A stretch of 51,917 nt of DNA from Phreatobacter sp. (GTDB lineage Bacteria; Pseudomonadota; Alphaproteobacteria; Rhizobiales; Phreatobacteraceae), in contig NZ_JAUYFA010000099.1 of assembly GCF_030691135.1 (NCBI RefSeq), positions 1 to 51,917 of the forward strand, given 5' to 3'. The notes under the pieces were generated by a model. That model was not told the origin of the DNA, searched no databases, and was given only the letters and a program-made list of their open reading frames with translations. Below, piece after piece: positions 20,900 through 28,907 of the stretch (positions within the stretch are counted from its first letter, which is position 1; each line of letters starts with the position of its first letter). The translations under genes were made by a program, and so were the position numbers.

Positions 20900-21517
20900 A
20901 TGAGCGATATGCCCGTCGAGATCTCCCCCCGCGCCCGCGACTGGAAGCGCGACATCAAGGTCGCTCTGTCGGCCTTCGCCTTCGGCGCGGCGATGTTCGG
21001 CGCCGCCTATGCCGCCGTTCCGCTCTATGACCTGTTCTGCCGCGTCACCGGTTTCGGCGGCACGACGATGCGTGCCGAAAGGCCCGCCGACCGCGTCATC
21101 GATCACCCCGTCGACATCCGCTTCGATTCGAATATCGGCGCCGGACTGCCCTGGCGCTTCCAGGTCGATACCACCCGCCATTCGATCAAGGCGGGCGAGA
21201 CCCATACGATGACCTACCGGGTCACCAACATGGCGGACGTGCCGGTCACCGGCATGGCGACCTACAACGTCGCCCCCTATGAGACGGGCCGCTTCTTCAA
21301 CAAGCTTGAATGTTTCTGCTTCACCGAGCAGACGCTCGCCCCTGGCGAGTCGCGCGAGTTTACCGTCGTCTATTTCGTCGATCCCGCGATCGTCGATGAT
21401 CCGTCGGCGCGCACTGCCAACACGATCACGCTGAGCTATACCTTCTACCGTCAGAATCAGCCGCCGAGGCCCGTCGCTCAGAGCGCCGCGCCGACGCCTG
21501 TTTCGCGGTCCAACTGA
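20900..21517 (+). CDS. ctaG: Cytochrome c oxidase assembly protein CtaG (Cox11 family)
   Basis: CtaG delivers copper to the CuB site of subunit I. The 205-residue product has one N-terminal membrane helix after a short cytoplasmic segment, followed by AVPLYDLFCRVTGFGGT, a hallmark of Cox11. The periplasmic beta domain carries the copper-binding KLECFCFTEQTL motif near residues 134-145, with the paired Cys residues two apart, then PGESREFTVVYFVDP. All key residues are present. It lies seven bases after the CoxF-like gene and 49 bp before coxC. Confidence 0.95.
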   Translation: MSDMPVEISPRARDWKRDIKVALSAFAFGAAMFGAAYAAVPLYDLFCRVTGFGGTTMRAERPADRVIDHPVDIRFDSNIGAGLPWRFQVDTTRHSIKAGETHTMTYRVTNMADVPVTGMATYNVAPYETGRFFNKLECFCFTEQTLAPGESREFTVVYFVDPAIVDDPSARTANTITLSYTFYRQNQPPRPVAQSAAPTPVSRSN

Positions 21518-21566
21518 TTGACCGCCGTGACGGGATACCGTCACGGAGAGCCATACGGAGACTTCA

Positions 21567-22448
21567 ATGGCCGAGGCCCACGCCAAGCAGCAGCACGACT
21601 ACCACCTGGTGCCCCTGAGCCCCTGGCCGTTCATCGGCTCGATGTCGGCCTTCGTCATGGCCGTCGGCGCGGTCATGTGGATGAAGGCCATGCCGCTCGC
21701 CGGGCTCCAGCTCGGCTGGGTGCTCTTCTCCGCCGGCCTCATCGGCGTTCTCTACACGATGTTCGGCTGGTGGTCGGACGTCATCCGCGAGGGTCAGGAA
21801 GGCCATCACACCCGCGTCGTGTCGCTGCACCTGCGCTACGGCATGATCATGTTCATCGCCTCGGAGGTGATGTTCTTCGTCGCCTGGTTCTGGGCCTACT
21901 TCGACGCCGCCTTCTTCCCCGGCGAGGCTATCCAGTACCAGCGCACCGAGCTGACCGGTGGTCACTGGCCGCCGAAGGGCATCGCGACCTTCAATCCGCT
22001 GCAGCTCCCCCTGCTTGGCACCCTGGTTCTGCTGCTGTCGGGCACGACGGTCACCGCCGCGCATCACTACATCGTCACCGGCGAGCGCGAGCAGGCCAAG
22101 ATGTACCTGTGGTTCACGGTCGTCCTCGGCGTCCTCTTCACCTGCCTCCAGATCTACGAGTACACCCACGCCTATTTCAGCTTCTCCGGCAACATCTACG
22201 GCGCCACCTTCTTCATGGCGACCGGCTTCCACGGCTTCCATGTCGTCGTCGGCACCATCTTCCTGCTGGTCTGCGTGTTGCGCCTCTACCGGGAAACCCA
22301 CCTGACCCCGGAGAAGCATTTCGGCTTCGAATCGGCGGCCTGGTACTGGCACTTCGTCGACGTGGTCTGGCTGTTCCTCTTCGCCGCGATCTATGTCTGG
22401 GGCCATGACTGGGCGGGCCGCGCGCTCGCCGGCGCGGCCGGCCATTGA
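21567..22448 (+). CDS. coxC: Cytochrome c oxidase subunit III
   Basis: The 293-residue product starts at ATG 21567 after a GGAGA site and has seven membrane helices. Diagnostic segments are YHLVPLSPWPF at the start, RYGMIMFIASEVMFFVAWFWAYF with the conserved Glu, GTTVTAAHHYI, and the end segment AAWYWHFVDVVWLFLFAAIYVWG. Subunit III stabilises the catalytic core during turnover. It is the last gene of the operon; a strong terminator follows 25 bp later. Confidence 0.97.
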   Translation: MAEAHAKQQHDYHLVPLSPWPFIGSMSAFVMAVGAVMWMKAMPLAGLQLGWVLFSAGLIGVLYTMFGWWSDVIREGQEGHHTRVVSLHLRYGMIMFIASEVMFFVAWFWAYFDAAFFPGEAIQYQRTELTGGHWPPKGIATFNPLQLPLLGTLVLLLSGTTVTAAHHYIVTGEREQAKMYLWFTVVLGVLFTCLQIYEYTHAYFSFSGNIYGATFFMATGFHGFHVVVGTIFLLVCVLRLYRETHLTPEKHFGFESAAWYWHFVDVVWLFLFAAIYVWGHDWAGRALAGAAGH

Positions 22449-22472
22449 TCGTCCGGCTTCGGACCTGACCTC

Positions 22473-22498
22473 AAAAGGGCGGCTTCGGCCGCCCTTTT
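22473..22498 (+). terminator. Rho-independent terminator of the cox operon
   Basis: AAAAGGGCGGC and GCCGCCCTTTT form a perfect 11-bp stem closed by a TTCG tetraloop, and the stem base supplies the T-run. It begins 25 bp after the coxC stop and separates the oxidase operon from the M16 peptidase pair. Confidence 0.93.
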
Positions 22499-22600
22499 CC
22501 GTGGGCGGGGCGGTCCGTTCCGGTCACGGGCTTGTCATGTGTCTCTACGGGGCGATCCATGGCTCAATGCCGTTCGGGAACCCGCGATGATGGTGGTGCG

Positions 22601-23962
22601 ATGCCGATGACACGACGGATGTTCACGACGGCCCTGTCGGCCCTCGCCGCGCCGGCGCTGCTGCCTTCGGCGGCGCAGGCCGCCGTTCCGGTCGAGCGCG
22701 CCTATCGCCACGTCCTGGCCAACGGCCTCGAGGTCGTCGCAATCCCCGATCACCGCGTACCGGTGGTCACCCACATGCTCTGGTACAAGGTCGGCTCGGC
22801 CGACGAGGAGCCGGGCAAGTCCGGCCTCGCCCATTTTCTCGAGCACCTGTTGTTCAAGGGAACGACCCGCAACCCGGCGCCGGTCTTCTCGCGGGCCATC
22901 TCGGCAGCAGGCGGCCAGGAGAACGCCTTCACCTCCTACGACTATACCGGCTATTTCCAGCGCATCGCCCGCGAGCAACTGCCGGTCATGATGGACTTCG
23001 AGGCCGACCGCATGACCGGCCTCGTGCTCACCGACGCCGTCGTCCTGCCCGAGCGCGACGTGGTCCTCGAGGAGCGCCGCCAGCGCATCGACAACGAGCC
23101 GGGCGCGCGCCTCGGCGAGCGGATGCAGGCCCGCCTCTGGGGCGAGACCCACCCCTACGGCATCCCGATCATCGGCTTCGAGCACGAGATCCGGCAGCTC
23201 AATCTCGATGATGCGATGGCCTTCTACCGCCGCCATTACGCGCCGAACAATGCCATCCTCGTGGTCGCTGGCGACGTCAGCTCCGACACCGTCTTCCGGC
23301 TCGCCGCCGAGACCTACGGCCGGATGGACGCCAATCCGCGCATCGTGGCCCGCACCCGGCCGCCGGCGATCGCCCGCACGACGCGCGAAAGGGTGCGTCT
23401 CGCCGACCAGCGTGTCCGGCAGCCGAGCCTGAGCCACACCCACGTCGTCCCGTCCTACCGTTCGGCGAGGCCCGGTGAGGCCGAGGCCCTCGAGGTGCTC
23501 GCCCAGGTGGTCGGGACCTCGCCCAATGGCCGGATCTACAAGACGCTCGTCTCCGACAGGGAGATGGCGGTCAGCGCCGGCTGCTTCTATGCCGGTTCCG
23601 CCCTCGGCGACGGCCGGTTCGGCATGCACGCCGCGCCGCGTCCCGGCGTCAGCATCGAGACGCTGGAGACGGCGATGCTGGAGGTCGCCGCGCGCGTCGC
23701 CGGAGAGGGGGTCCGTGACGACGAGATCGCCCGCGCCAAGACGCGGCTCATCGCCGAGTCGGTCTATTCGCAGGACAGCCAGGCCTCGATGGCCCGCATG
23801 TATGGCGCCGCCCTCACCAGCGGCTCCTCCATGGAAGACCTGCAGCAATGGGTGGAGCGCATCCGGGCTGTCAGCCGCGAGCAGATCAACGCCATGGCGC
23901 CGCGGGCCTTCGATTTCTCGCGCGCCGTCACGGGCGAGCTCGCGCGCGCGGAGCGCAGCTGA
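22601..23962 (+). CDS. M16-family zinc peptidase, catalytic subunit, exported
   Basis: The ATG at 22601 gives 453 residues. The N-terminus MPMTRRMFTTALSALAAPALL has a twin Arg next to a hydrophobic core and an AQA-A site, so it is a Tat or Sec substrate acting in the periplasm. The inverted zinc motif is intact: His78, Glu81 and His82 in HFLEH, with the distal Glu near 158 in VVLEERRQR. M16 peptidases degrade short peptides, and paired forms work as a catalytic plus a non-catalytic subunit. The second subunit follows immediately, sharing one base (TGATG at 23960-23964). The substrate is unknown. Confidence 0.92.
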   Translation: MPMTRRMFTTALSALAAPALLPSAAQAAVPVERAYRHVLANGLEVVAIPDHRVPVVTHMLWYKVGSADEEPGKSGLAHFLEHLLFKGTTRNPAPVFSRAISAAGGQENAFTSYDYTGYFQRIAREQLPVMMDFEADRMTGLVLTDAVVLPERDVVLEERRQRIDNEPGARLGERMQARLWGETHPYGIPIIGFEHEIRQLNLDDAMAFYRRHYAPNNAILVVAGDVSSDTVFRLAAETYGRMDANPRIVARTRPPAIARTTRERVRLADQRVRQPSLSHTHVVPSYRSARPGEAEALEVLAQVVGTSPNGRIYKTLVSDREMAVSAGCFYAGSALGDGRFGMHAAPRPGVSIETLETAMLEVAARVAGEGVRDDEIARAKTRLIAESVYSQDSQASMARMYGAALTSGSSMEDLQQWVERIRAVSREQINAMAPRAFDFSRAVTGELARAERS

Positions 23963-25305
23963 TGCACCGCGCCCTTCAAGTCCTCGCCGCTGGAATCCTG
24001 ATGATGACGCCCGCCCTGACAGCGACCGCCTCGGCCCGGACCGAGGCCCCCGCGAGCCAGGCGAGCCGCATCGAGCGCGTCGTCTCGCCCGGCGGTATCG
24101 AGGCCTGGCTCGTGCGCCAGACGCACCTGCCCGTCCTCGCCGTCTCCTTCGCCTTCCGGGGCGGCTCGGCACAGGATCTGCCCGGCCGCGAGGGCACCGC
24201 CAATCTGATGGCCGCCCTGCTCGACGAGGGCGCCGGCGACTTCGATTCGGAGGCCTTCAACGGCCGCCTGCAGGACCGCGCCATCGAGGTCAGCTTCTCC
24301 GCCAGCCGCGACCTCTTCTCGGGCTCGCTGCGCACGCTGACAGAGCACCGCGCCGAGGCCCTCGACCTGCTGCGGCTCGCCCTGACGCGCCCGCGCTTCG
24401 ACACGGCGCCGCTGGAGCGCATGCGCCAGTCGGTGCTCGCTTCCGTCCGCCGCGCCTCGACCAATGCCGGCTCCATCGCCAGCGACACCTTCTGGGCGAC
24501 GGCCTTTCCCGGCCATCCCTATGGCCGGCGCGGGGCCGGCACGCTCGATAGCGTCGGCGCCATCACCGCAGCCGATCTCTCCGGGCTCCATCGCCGCATG
24601 CTGGCGCGCGATCATCTGAAGGTCGCCGTGGTCGGCGATATCACCGCCGGTGAACTCGCCCCGCTGCTCGACATGGTCTTCGGCAGCCTGCCGGCGAAAG
24701 CCGATCTCACGCCCGTGCCCGAGGCCGTCATCGCCGGCACCGGCCAGCGACGGGTCATTCCGCTGGACGTGCCGCAGGCGACCATCTCCTTCGGCCTTCC
24801 CGGCTTGAAACGCGACGACCCGGACTTCATCCCCGCCTTCGTCGTCAACCACATCCTCGGCGGCGGCGGGTTTTCCTCGCGTCTCTACCAGGAGGTTCGC
24901 GAGAAGCGCGGTCTCGCCTATTCCGTCTCCTCCGGTCTCGCCGCCTTCGATGCGACGGGCCTCGTGACGGGCGGAACCTCGACGCGCAACGACCGCGCCG
25001 CGGAGAGCCTCGCCGTGATCACGTCGGAGTTGCAGCGTCTCGGCGCCGAGGGTCCGACCGACCTCGAACTGGAACAGGCCAAGCGCTACCTGATCGGCTC
25101 ATGGGCGCTGCGCTTCGAGACGTCGACGCAGATCGCCTCCAACCTCATTCGCCTGCAGCTCGACGACCTTCCACCCGATTATCTCGACCGCCGCAACGGG
25201 CTCATCGATGCGCTCAGCATCGACGACGTCCGCCGCGTCGCGCGCCGGCTGTTCGGCGACCCGAAGTTGCTGGTCGTCGTGGTCGGCAAGCCCGAGGGAA
25301 TGTGA
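23962..25305 (+). CDS. M16-family peptidase-like protein lacking the zinc motif, exported
   Basis: The start overlaps the stop of the catalytic subunit (TGATG), which implies translational coupling and matched amounts. The 447-residue product has a signal peptide ending around ATASA-R. It keeps the M16 fold, with GGIEAWLVRQTHLPVLAVSFAFRGGSAQD at the start and GGGGFSSRLYQEVREKRGLAYS in the C-terminal half. In place of the HxxEH motif it has TANLMAALLDEGAG, so it should have no catalytic zinc. The RLYxxVREKxGLAY stretch is the substrate-binding region conserved in partner subunits. The pair probably forms a periplasmic heterodimer. Confidence 0.92.
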   Translation: MHRALQVLAAGILMMTPALTATASARTEAPASQASRIERVVSPGGIEAWLVRQTHLPVLAVSFAFRGGSAQDLPGREGTANLMAALLDEGAGDFDSEAFNGRLQDRAIEVSFSASRDLFSGSLRTLTEHRAEALDLLRLALTRPRFDTAPLERMRQSVLASVRRASTNAGSIASDTFWATAFPGHPYGRRGAGTLDSVGAITAADLSGLHRRMLARDHLKVAVVGDITAGELAPLLDMVFGSLPAKADLTPVPEAVIAGTGQRRVIPLDVPQATISFGLPGLKRDDPDFIPAFVVNHILGGGGFSSRLYQEVREKRGLAYSVSSGLAAFDATGLVTGGTSTRNDRAAESLAVITSELQRLGAEGPTDLELEQAKRYLIGSWALRFETSTQIASNLIRLQLDDLPPDYLDRRNGLIDALSIDDVRRVARRLFGDPKLLVVVVGKPEGM

Positions 25306-25314
25306 GGGGCGCGC

Positions 25315-26115
25315 TCAGCGCCCCCGCAGCCGCTGGAACGCAAAGGCGCCGAAGACGCCGACGAGCGTCAGGGCGAGGCCGAACCAGGTCAGCGCATATT
25401 CGAAATGCCGGTTGGTGAAGACGAGCCGCGTTTCGCCGCCCACCGGCAGGCCACCCGGTACCGGCGCCGCATCGGCGTCGAGGGAGAAGGGCGCCGTAGC
25501 GGCGGCGTCGAGACCGAGCGTGCGGCCGATCCCGGCGGTGTCGCGTGTGTAGAAGGTCCGCCGCGCCGGATCGTCGGGTGCCGCCAGGGCGCCGCGCTCT
25601 TCGGGATAGCGGATCAGGCCGGTGACGCTGACGGACCCCTCCACCAGTCCGGCCGCGCGCGTGGCGGGATCGCGCCGGTCCGTCGGCACGAAGCCGCGGT
25701 TGACGATCACGGTATCGCCCTCAGCCGTCACCAGCGGCGTCAGGACGAAGAAGCCCTGTCCCCGCGGTCGTGTCGCGTCGGCCTGACGGCTGTCGCCCGC
25801 CACATGGTAGAGATAGGCCTCCGCGTCATGGCGGAAGCGGCCGGTGACGGTCACCCGGCGGTAGTCGTCGCGCGCGGCGCTCATGCGCGGCCAGGCGTCG
25901 CGCCCGGGAAGCGGGATGGCGGGCGCCCGCGTCCGCTGCTCGACCTGGGCGACCAGACCGTTCTTCCAGGCGAGCCGCGACATCTGCCAGGCGCCGAGGA
26001 CGACGAGAATGGCCAGCGCCAGCAGGGCGGCGATGCCGGGGACGACGAGGGTTTTCAGCCGGCCGGTCATCGGCAGGGTCGAAACGGGAGCGGGGCTGTT
26101 GGATGTCGGGGTCAT
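25315..26115 (-). CDS. SURF1-family cytochrome oxidase biogenesis protein
   Basis: Surf1 proteins assist heme A insertion into cytochrome c oxidase. The 266-residue product has a membrane helix near residues 28-47 (LLALAILVVLGAWQM), a periplasmic region and a final helix near 240-258. It contains WQMSRLAWKNGLVAQVEQR after the first helix, YRRVTVTGRF, VNRGFVPTDRRDP and the C-terminal NRHFEYALTWFGLAL, all family signatures. It follows DUF983 on the same strand, and both normally lie after coxC in the same direction. Here they are inverted and separated from the operon by the M16 pair. Confidence 0.93.
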   Translation of the reverse strand: MTPTSNSPAPVSTLPMTGRLKTLVVPGIAALLALAILVVLGAWQMSRLAWKNGLVAQVEQRTRAPAIPLPGRDAWPRMSAARDDYRRVTVTGRFRHDAEAYLYHVAGDSRQADATRPRGQGFFVLTPLVTAEGDTVIVNRGFVPTDRRDPATRAAGLVEGSVSVTGLIRYPEERGALAAPDDPARRTFYTRDTAGIGRTLGLDAAATAPFSLDADAAPVPGGLPVGGETRLVFTNRHFEYALTWFGLALTLVGVFGAFAFQRLRGR

Positions 26116-26136
26116 ACAGCGCAGATAGGCGCTGCT

Positions 26137-26508
26137 TCACTCCCTGTCGAGGCGGCCCTCGCTTGCACCATGGCGATATTGCAGTGCGACCATCAGTCCC
26201 TTCATCGGCCGCAGCAGGCCGAGGCAGACGACCAGCACAAGCGGCCCGAAGATGACGGCGTGAACCCAGAAAGGCGGCGAATGGCGGACCTCCACCACCA
26301 ACGCCAGTGCGCAGATGATGAACCCGGCGAACAGGATGACGAAGACCGCGGGGCCGTCGCCCGCATCGGCGAAGGCGAAGTCGAGATCACAGGCGCCGCA
26401 GCGGGGCCTCACCGTCAGGAAACCGTCGAAGAGATGGCCCTCGCCGCAGCGCGGACAGCGCCCGCGCAGACCGGTCGAAACGGCAGACTGCTCTTGGTAA
26501 AAGGTCAT
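26137..26508 (-). CDS. DUF983-family membrane protein with two CxxC motifs
   Basis: The frame is open to 26577, but the ATG at 26508 (MTFYQEQSAV) is the usual start and gives 123 residues. The N-terminus has CPRCGEGHLF and RPRCGACDLDF, two Cys-pair motifs that could bind zinc, followed by two membrane helices. DUF983 genes are regular neighbours of SURF1 and the cox genes in alphaproteobacteria, hence a presumed oxidase biogenesis role, but no biochemical function is known. It is 21 bp before SURF1. The divergent cheY start lies 239 bp away. Confidence 0.85.
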   Translation of the reverse strand: MTFYQEQSAVSTGLRGRCPRCGEGHLFDGFLTVRPRCGACDLDFAFADAGDGPAVFVILFAGFIICALALVVEVRHSPPFWVHAVIFGPLVLVVCLGLLRPMKGLMVALQYRHGASEGRLDRE

Positions 26509-26747
26509 GGACGCTCCGGGACGACGCCACCCAAGCCTGCCAAGACCTTCGAACCAATTTCTAACCCTGTCTCGCATTGCAGGTCCGCGGCGCCAATGCT
26601 GCTAACTTTTCCCGGTCCTCCAGACGCCGCGTTAACTGCTTCTTCAACGCTGACAGGCATTTTCATACCGATCGCCGCGACGCGTGCGGTTTGAAAAATT
26701 TTCCGGAACGGTCCCACAAGATTGGCGCCGGCGCTTGGAGCAGTGTG

Positions 26748-27131
26748 ATGGCTGTTGACCTTTCGATGCCGATCCTCGTGGTCGACGATTACAACACGAT
26801 GATCCGCATCATCCGTAACCTCTTGAAGCAACTCGGCTTCGACGACATCGACGACGCGTCCGACGGTTCGGCCGCTCTCGCCAAGATGAAGGAGAAGAAG
26901 TACGGGCTGGTCATCTCCGACTGGAACATGGAGCCGATGACCGGCTACGAGCTCCTCAAGGAGGTCCGCTCGGACGGGTCGCTCTCGCGCACCCCGTTCA
27001 TCATGGTCACGGCGGAATCGAAGACGGAAAACGTCATCGCCGCCAAGAAGGCCGGCGTGAACAATTACATCGTGAAGCCGTTCAACGCCCAAACGCTGAA
27101 GGCCAAGATCGACGCAGTCTTCGCCGACTGA
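26748..27131 (+). CDS. cheY: Chemotaxis response regulator CheY
   Basis: The ATG at 26748 gives 127 residues; the frame upstream to 26577 is non-coding. All receiver residues are intact: Asp13-Asp14 in VVDDYN, phosphoacceptor Asp58 in ISDWNM, Thr88, and Lys110 in IVKPF. There is no output domain. The TAESKTENVIAAKKAGVNNYIVKPF segment is typical of flagellar CheY. Phosphorylated CheY binds FliM at the motor switch. A CheZ-like gene follows 113 bp downstream, which suggests this CheY is dephosphorylated by it. No CheA or CheW gene is in the window. Confidence 0.93.
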   Translation: MAVDLSMPILVVDDYNTMIRIIRNLLKQLGFDDIDDASDGSAALAKMKEKKYGLVISDWNMEPMTGYELLKEVRSDGSLSRTPFIMVTAESKTENVIAAKKAGVNNYIVKPFNAQTLKAKIDAVFAD

Positions 27132-27244
27132 CCGGCCTGAACCTCGACTGCCCGGGATCTCCGGCCGCCTGGGCCGGGGCTCGGGCGGGCATTCCAGCCG
27201 ACCGGACAGGCGCCGCCGCTACTGTCCCTGAGGAACGGGCCACC

Positions 27245-27922
27245 ATGAAGCAAGTTTCCACCGAGCACCTCGACCGCATCGTCCAGTTCATCCGGACGAA
27301 GGGCAACGGGGACGTCTCTCTCGGCGATGTCGTCGCCCTCGCCGAGGTGACCGTCGAATCGCTGTCGAGCTTCTTCCGCTCGATCGACATGTCGGTCTAT
27401 CGCGAGCTCTCGGACATCGCCTCCTTCATCACCAACATGAAGCATGAGGTCGGTCGCCTGCAGCCGAACGATCTCAAGCACAGCCGCATCCCGGCCGCCG
27501 GCATGGAACTCGACGCCATTGTGAAGGCGACCGAGAAGGCCACCGACACCATCATGGGCGCCGCCGAGGAACTGATGGCGGCCGACGCCTCCGATCCTGT
27601 CGCCTACAAGGCCATGGTCGACGAGCGCATGATGCTCATCTTCGAGGCTTGCTCGTTCCAGGATATTACCGGTCAACGCGTCGCCAAGGTCATCGACACG
27701 CTCAAGCACATCGAGGCCCGCGTCACCCGCTTCGCCGACGCCATCAGCGCCGCCGATGCCGACGGCTACCTCTCGGAAGACGAGCGCCGGCGCGAGGAAC
27801 GCAAGGCGAAGAACATCCTGCATGGTCCTCAGCTCGACGGCGAGGGCGTGGACCAGAACGACGTCGACGCCCTGTTTGCCAAGCCCGCCAAGAAGGGCGC
27901 CAAGCAAAGCACCGACGCCTGA
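27245..27922 (+). CDS. cheZ: CheZ-like CheY phosphatase
   Basis: The 225-residue protein is helical throughout. Residues 136-146 read CSFQDITGQRV, matching the CheZ catalytic signature; Asp140 and Gln144 correspond to the essential Asp143 and Gln147 of E. coli CheZ. Before it are two long helices that would form the four-helix dimer bundle. The last 20 residues contain QNDVDALFAKP, similar to the CheY-binding peptides at the CheZ C-terminus and the FliM N-terminus. This supports a CheY-tethering role. CheZ is uncommon in alphaproteobacteria outside particular lineages; its place after cheY fits phosphatase control of the same protein. Confidence 0.87.
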   Translation: MKQVSTEHLDRIVQFIRTKGNGDVSLGDVVALAEVTVESLSSFFRSIDMSVYRELSDIASFITNMKHEVGRLQPNDLKHSRIPAAGMELDAIVKATEKATDTIMGAAEELMAADASDPVAYKAMVDERMMLIFEACSFQDITGQRVAKVIDTLKHIEARVTRFADAISAADADGYLSEDERRREERKAKNILHGPQLDGEGVDQNDVDALFAKPAKKGAKQSTDA

Positions 27923-27931
27923 TCCAGGTCT

Positions 27932-27945
27932 GGACCTTTCGGTCC
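27932..27945. terminator. Weak bidirectional hairpin between cheZ and the HAD gene
   Basis: GGACC-TTTC-GGTCC forms a 5-bp stem in the 39-bp gap between two convergent genes. The stem is short and no T-run follows, so termination would be inefficient or Rho-assisted. Confidence 0.3.
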
Positions 27946-27961
27946 GATCGCGGCGGGTCTT

Positions 27962-28852
27962 CTACCAGGCGAGCTTGCGCATGACGTGACGGGGGCTTTG
28001 TCCGGTCTCGGCGATCAGCGCGGCCAGACCGTCGGTCCTGAGCCCGGCATCGTCCAGCAAAACTTCCGCGTGGATACCTTCCGCAAGGAACAGGCAATCG
28101 TAGCCCATGCGCATGGCACCGGCGACGTCGGTGCGCATCGCATCGCCGATGGCGAGAACCCGGCGGCCGTCTGGCCGGTGCCCGAGGATGCGCTCGGCAT
28201 AGCGCCAGCACGCCTCATAGGCCGGCTCGTAGGGCTTGCCGGCATAGAGCACCGAGCCTCCCATCGACTGGTAGCGGTCGCCGATGGCGCCGGCGCAGAA
28301 GATCAGCTCGTGGCCGACCTCCACCACCTTGTCAGGATTGCCACAGAGGAAGAACAGGTCGCGCGCCTTCATGCGCTCCAGCCGCTCCTGATAGTCGTCC
28401 GGGGTCTCGGTCCGGTCGTCGACGAGACCGGTGCAGACAACATAATCCGCCTCCTCGATGCCGACGAGACGGGTGTCGATCCCCTCGAAGACGACGAGGT
28501 CGCGCTGCGGGCCGACATGGTGCACCGGCGCGCCCGGGCGCGTGCGCATGTAGTCGCGCGACACATCGCCCGAAGTCACAATGGCATCGTAGGCGGCGCG
28601 CGGCACGCCGAGCCGGTCGAGCTGGCCGACCACCACGGGCGCCTGACGCGGCGCATTGGTGATGAGGATGACCGGAACACCGCGCTTGCGGATGGCGACC
28701 AGCGCCTCGCAGGCGGCTGGATGCGCCTTCATGCCGTTGTGCAGCACGCCCCAGACATCGGAGAAGACGAGATCATACCCCTCCGCGATGGCGGAGAGTC
28801 CACCGATGATCGCGGGCGGGGCAAGGGCGGGAGCGGCGAGGGCGTCGGTCAT
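27962..28852 (-). CDS. HAD-superfamily class IIA hydrolase (TIGR01459-like)
   Basis: ATG at 28852 is preferred; a TTG at 28888 is the alternative. The 296-residue product has the HAD motifs: motif I FSDVWGVLHNG with the nucleophile Asp near residue 28, motif II LITNAPR, the conserved Lys in AGKPYEPAYE and motif IV AIGDAMRTDVAGA. The cap inserted between motifs II and III places it in class IIA (NagD-like), members of which are phosphatases of sugar phosphates or nucleotides. In motif I the second residue pair is DVWG rather than DxD, usual for this subfamily. The substrate is unknown. It follows the dehalogenase-like gene by 55 bp on the same strand. Confidence 0.88.
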   Translation of the reverse strand: MTDALAAPALAPPAIIGGLSAIAEGYDLVFSDVWGVLHNGMKAHPAACEALVAIRKRGVPVILITNAPRQAPVVVGQLDRLGVPRAAYDAIVTSGDVSRDYMRTRPGAPVHHVGPQRDLVVFEGIDTRLVGIEEADYVVCTGLVDDRTETPDDYQERLERMKARDLFFLCGNPDKVVEVGHELIFCAGAIGDRYQSMGGSVLYAGKPYEPAYEACWRYAERILGHRPDGRRVLAIGDAMRTDVAGAMRMGYDCLFLAEGIHAEVLLDDAGLRTDGLAALIAETGQSPRHVMRKLAW

Positions 28853-28907
28853 GAAAGCGGGGTTAAGCGGCGGCGACGGCAGGGTCAAGCGCGCCGCTGC
28901 GCCGCCG

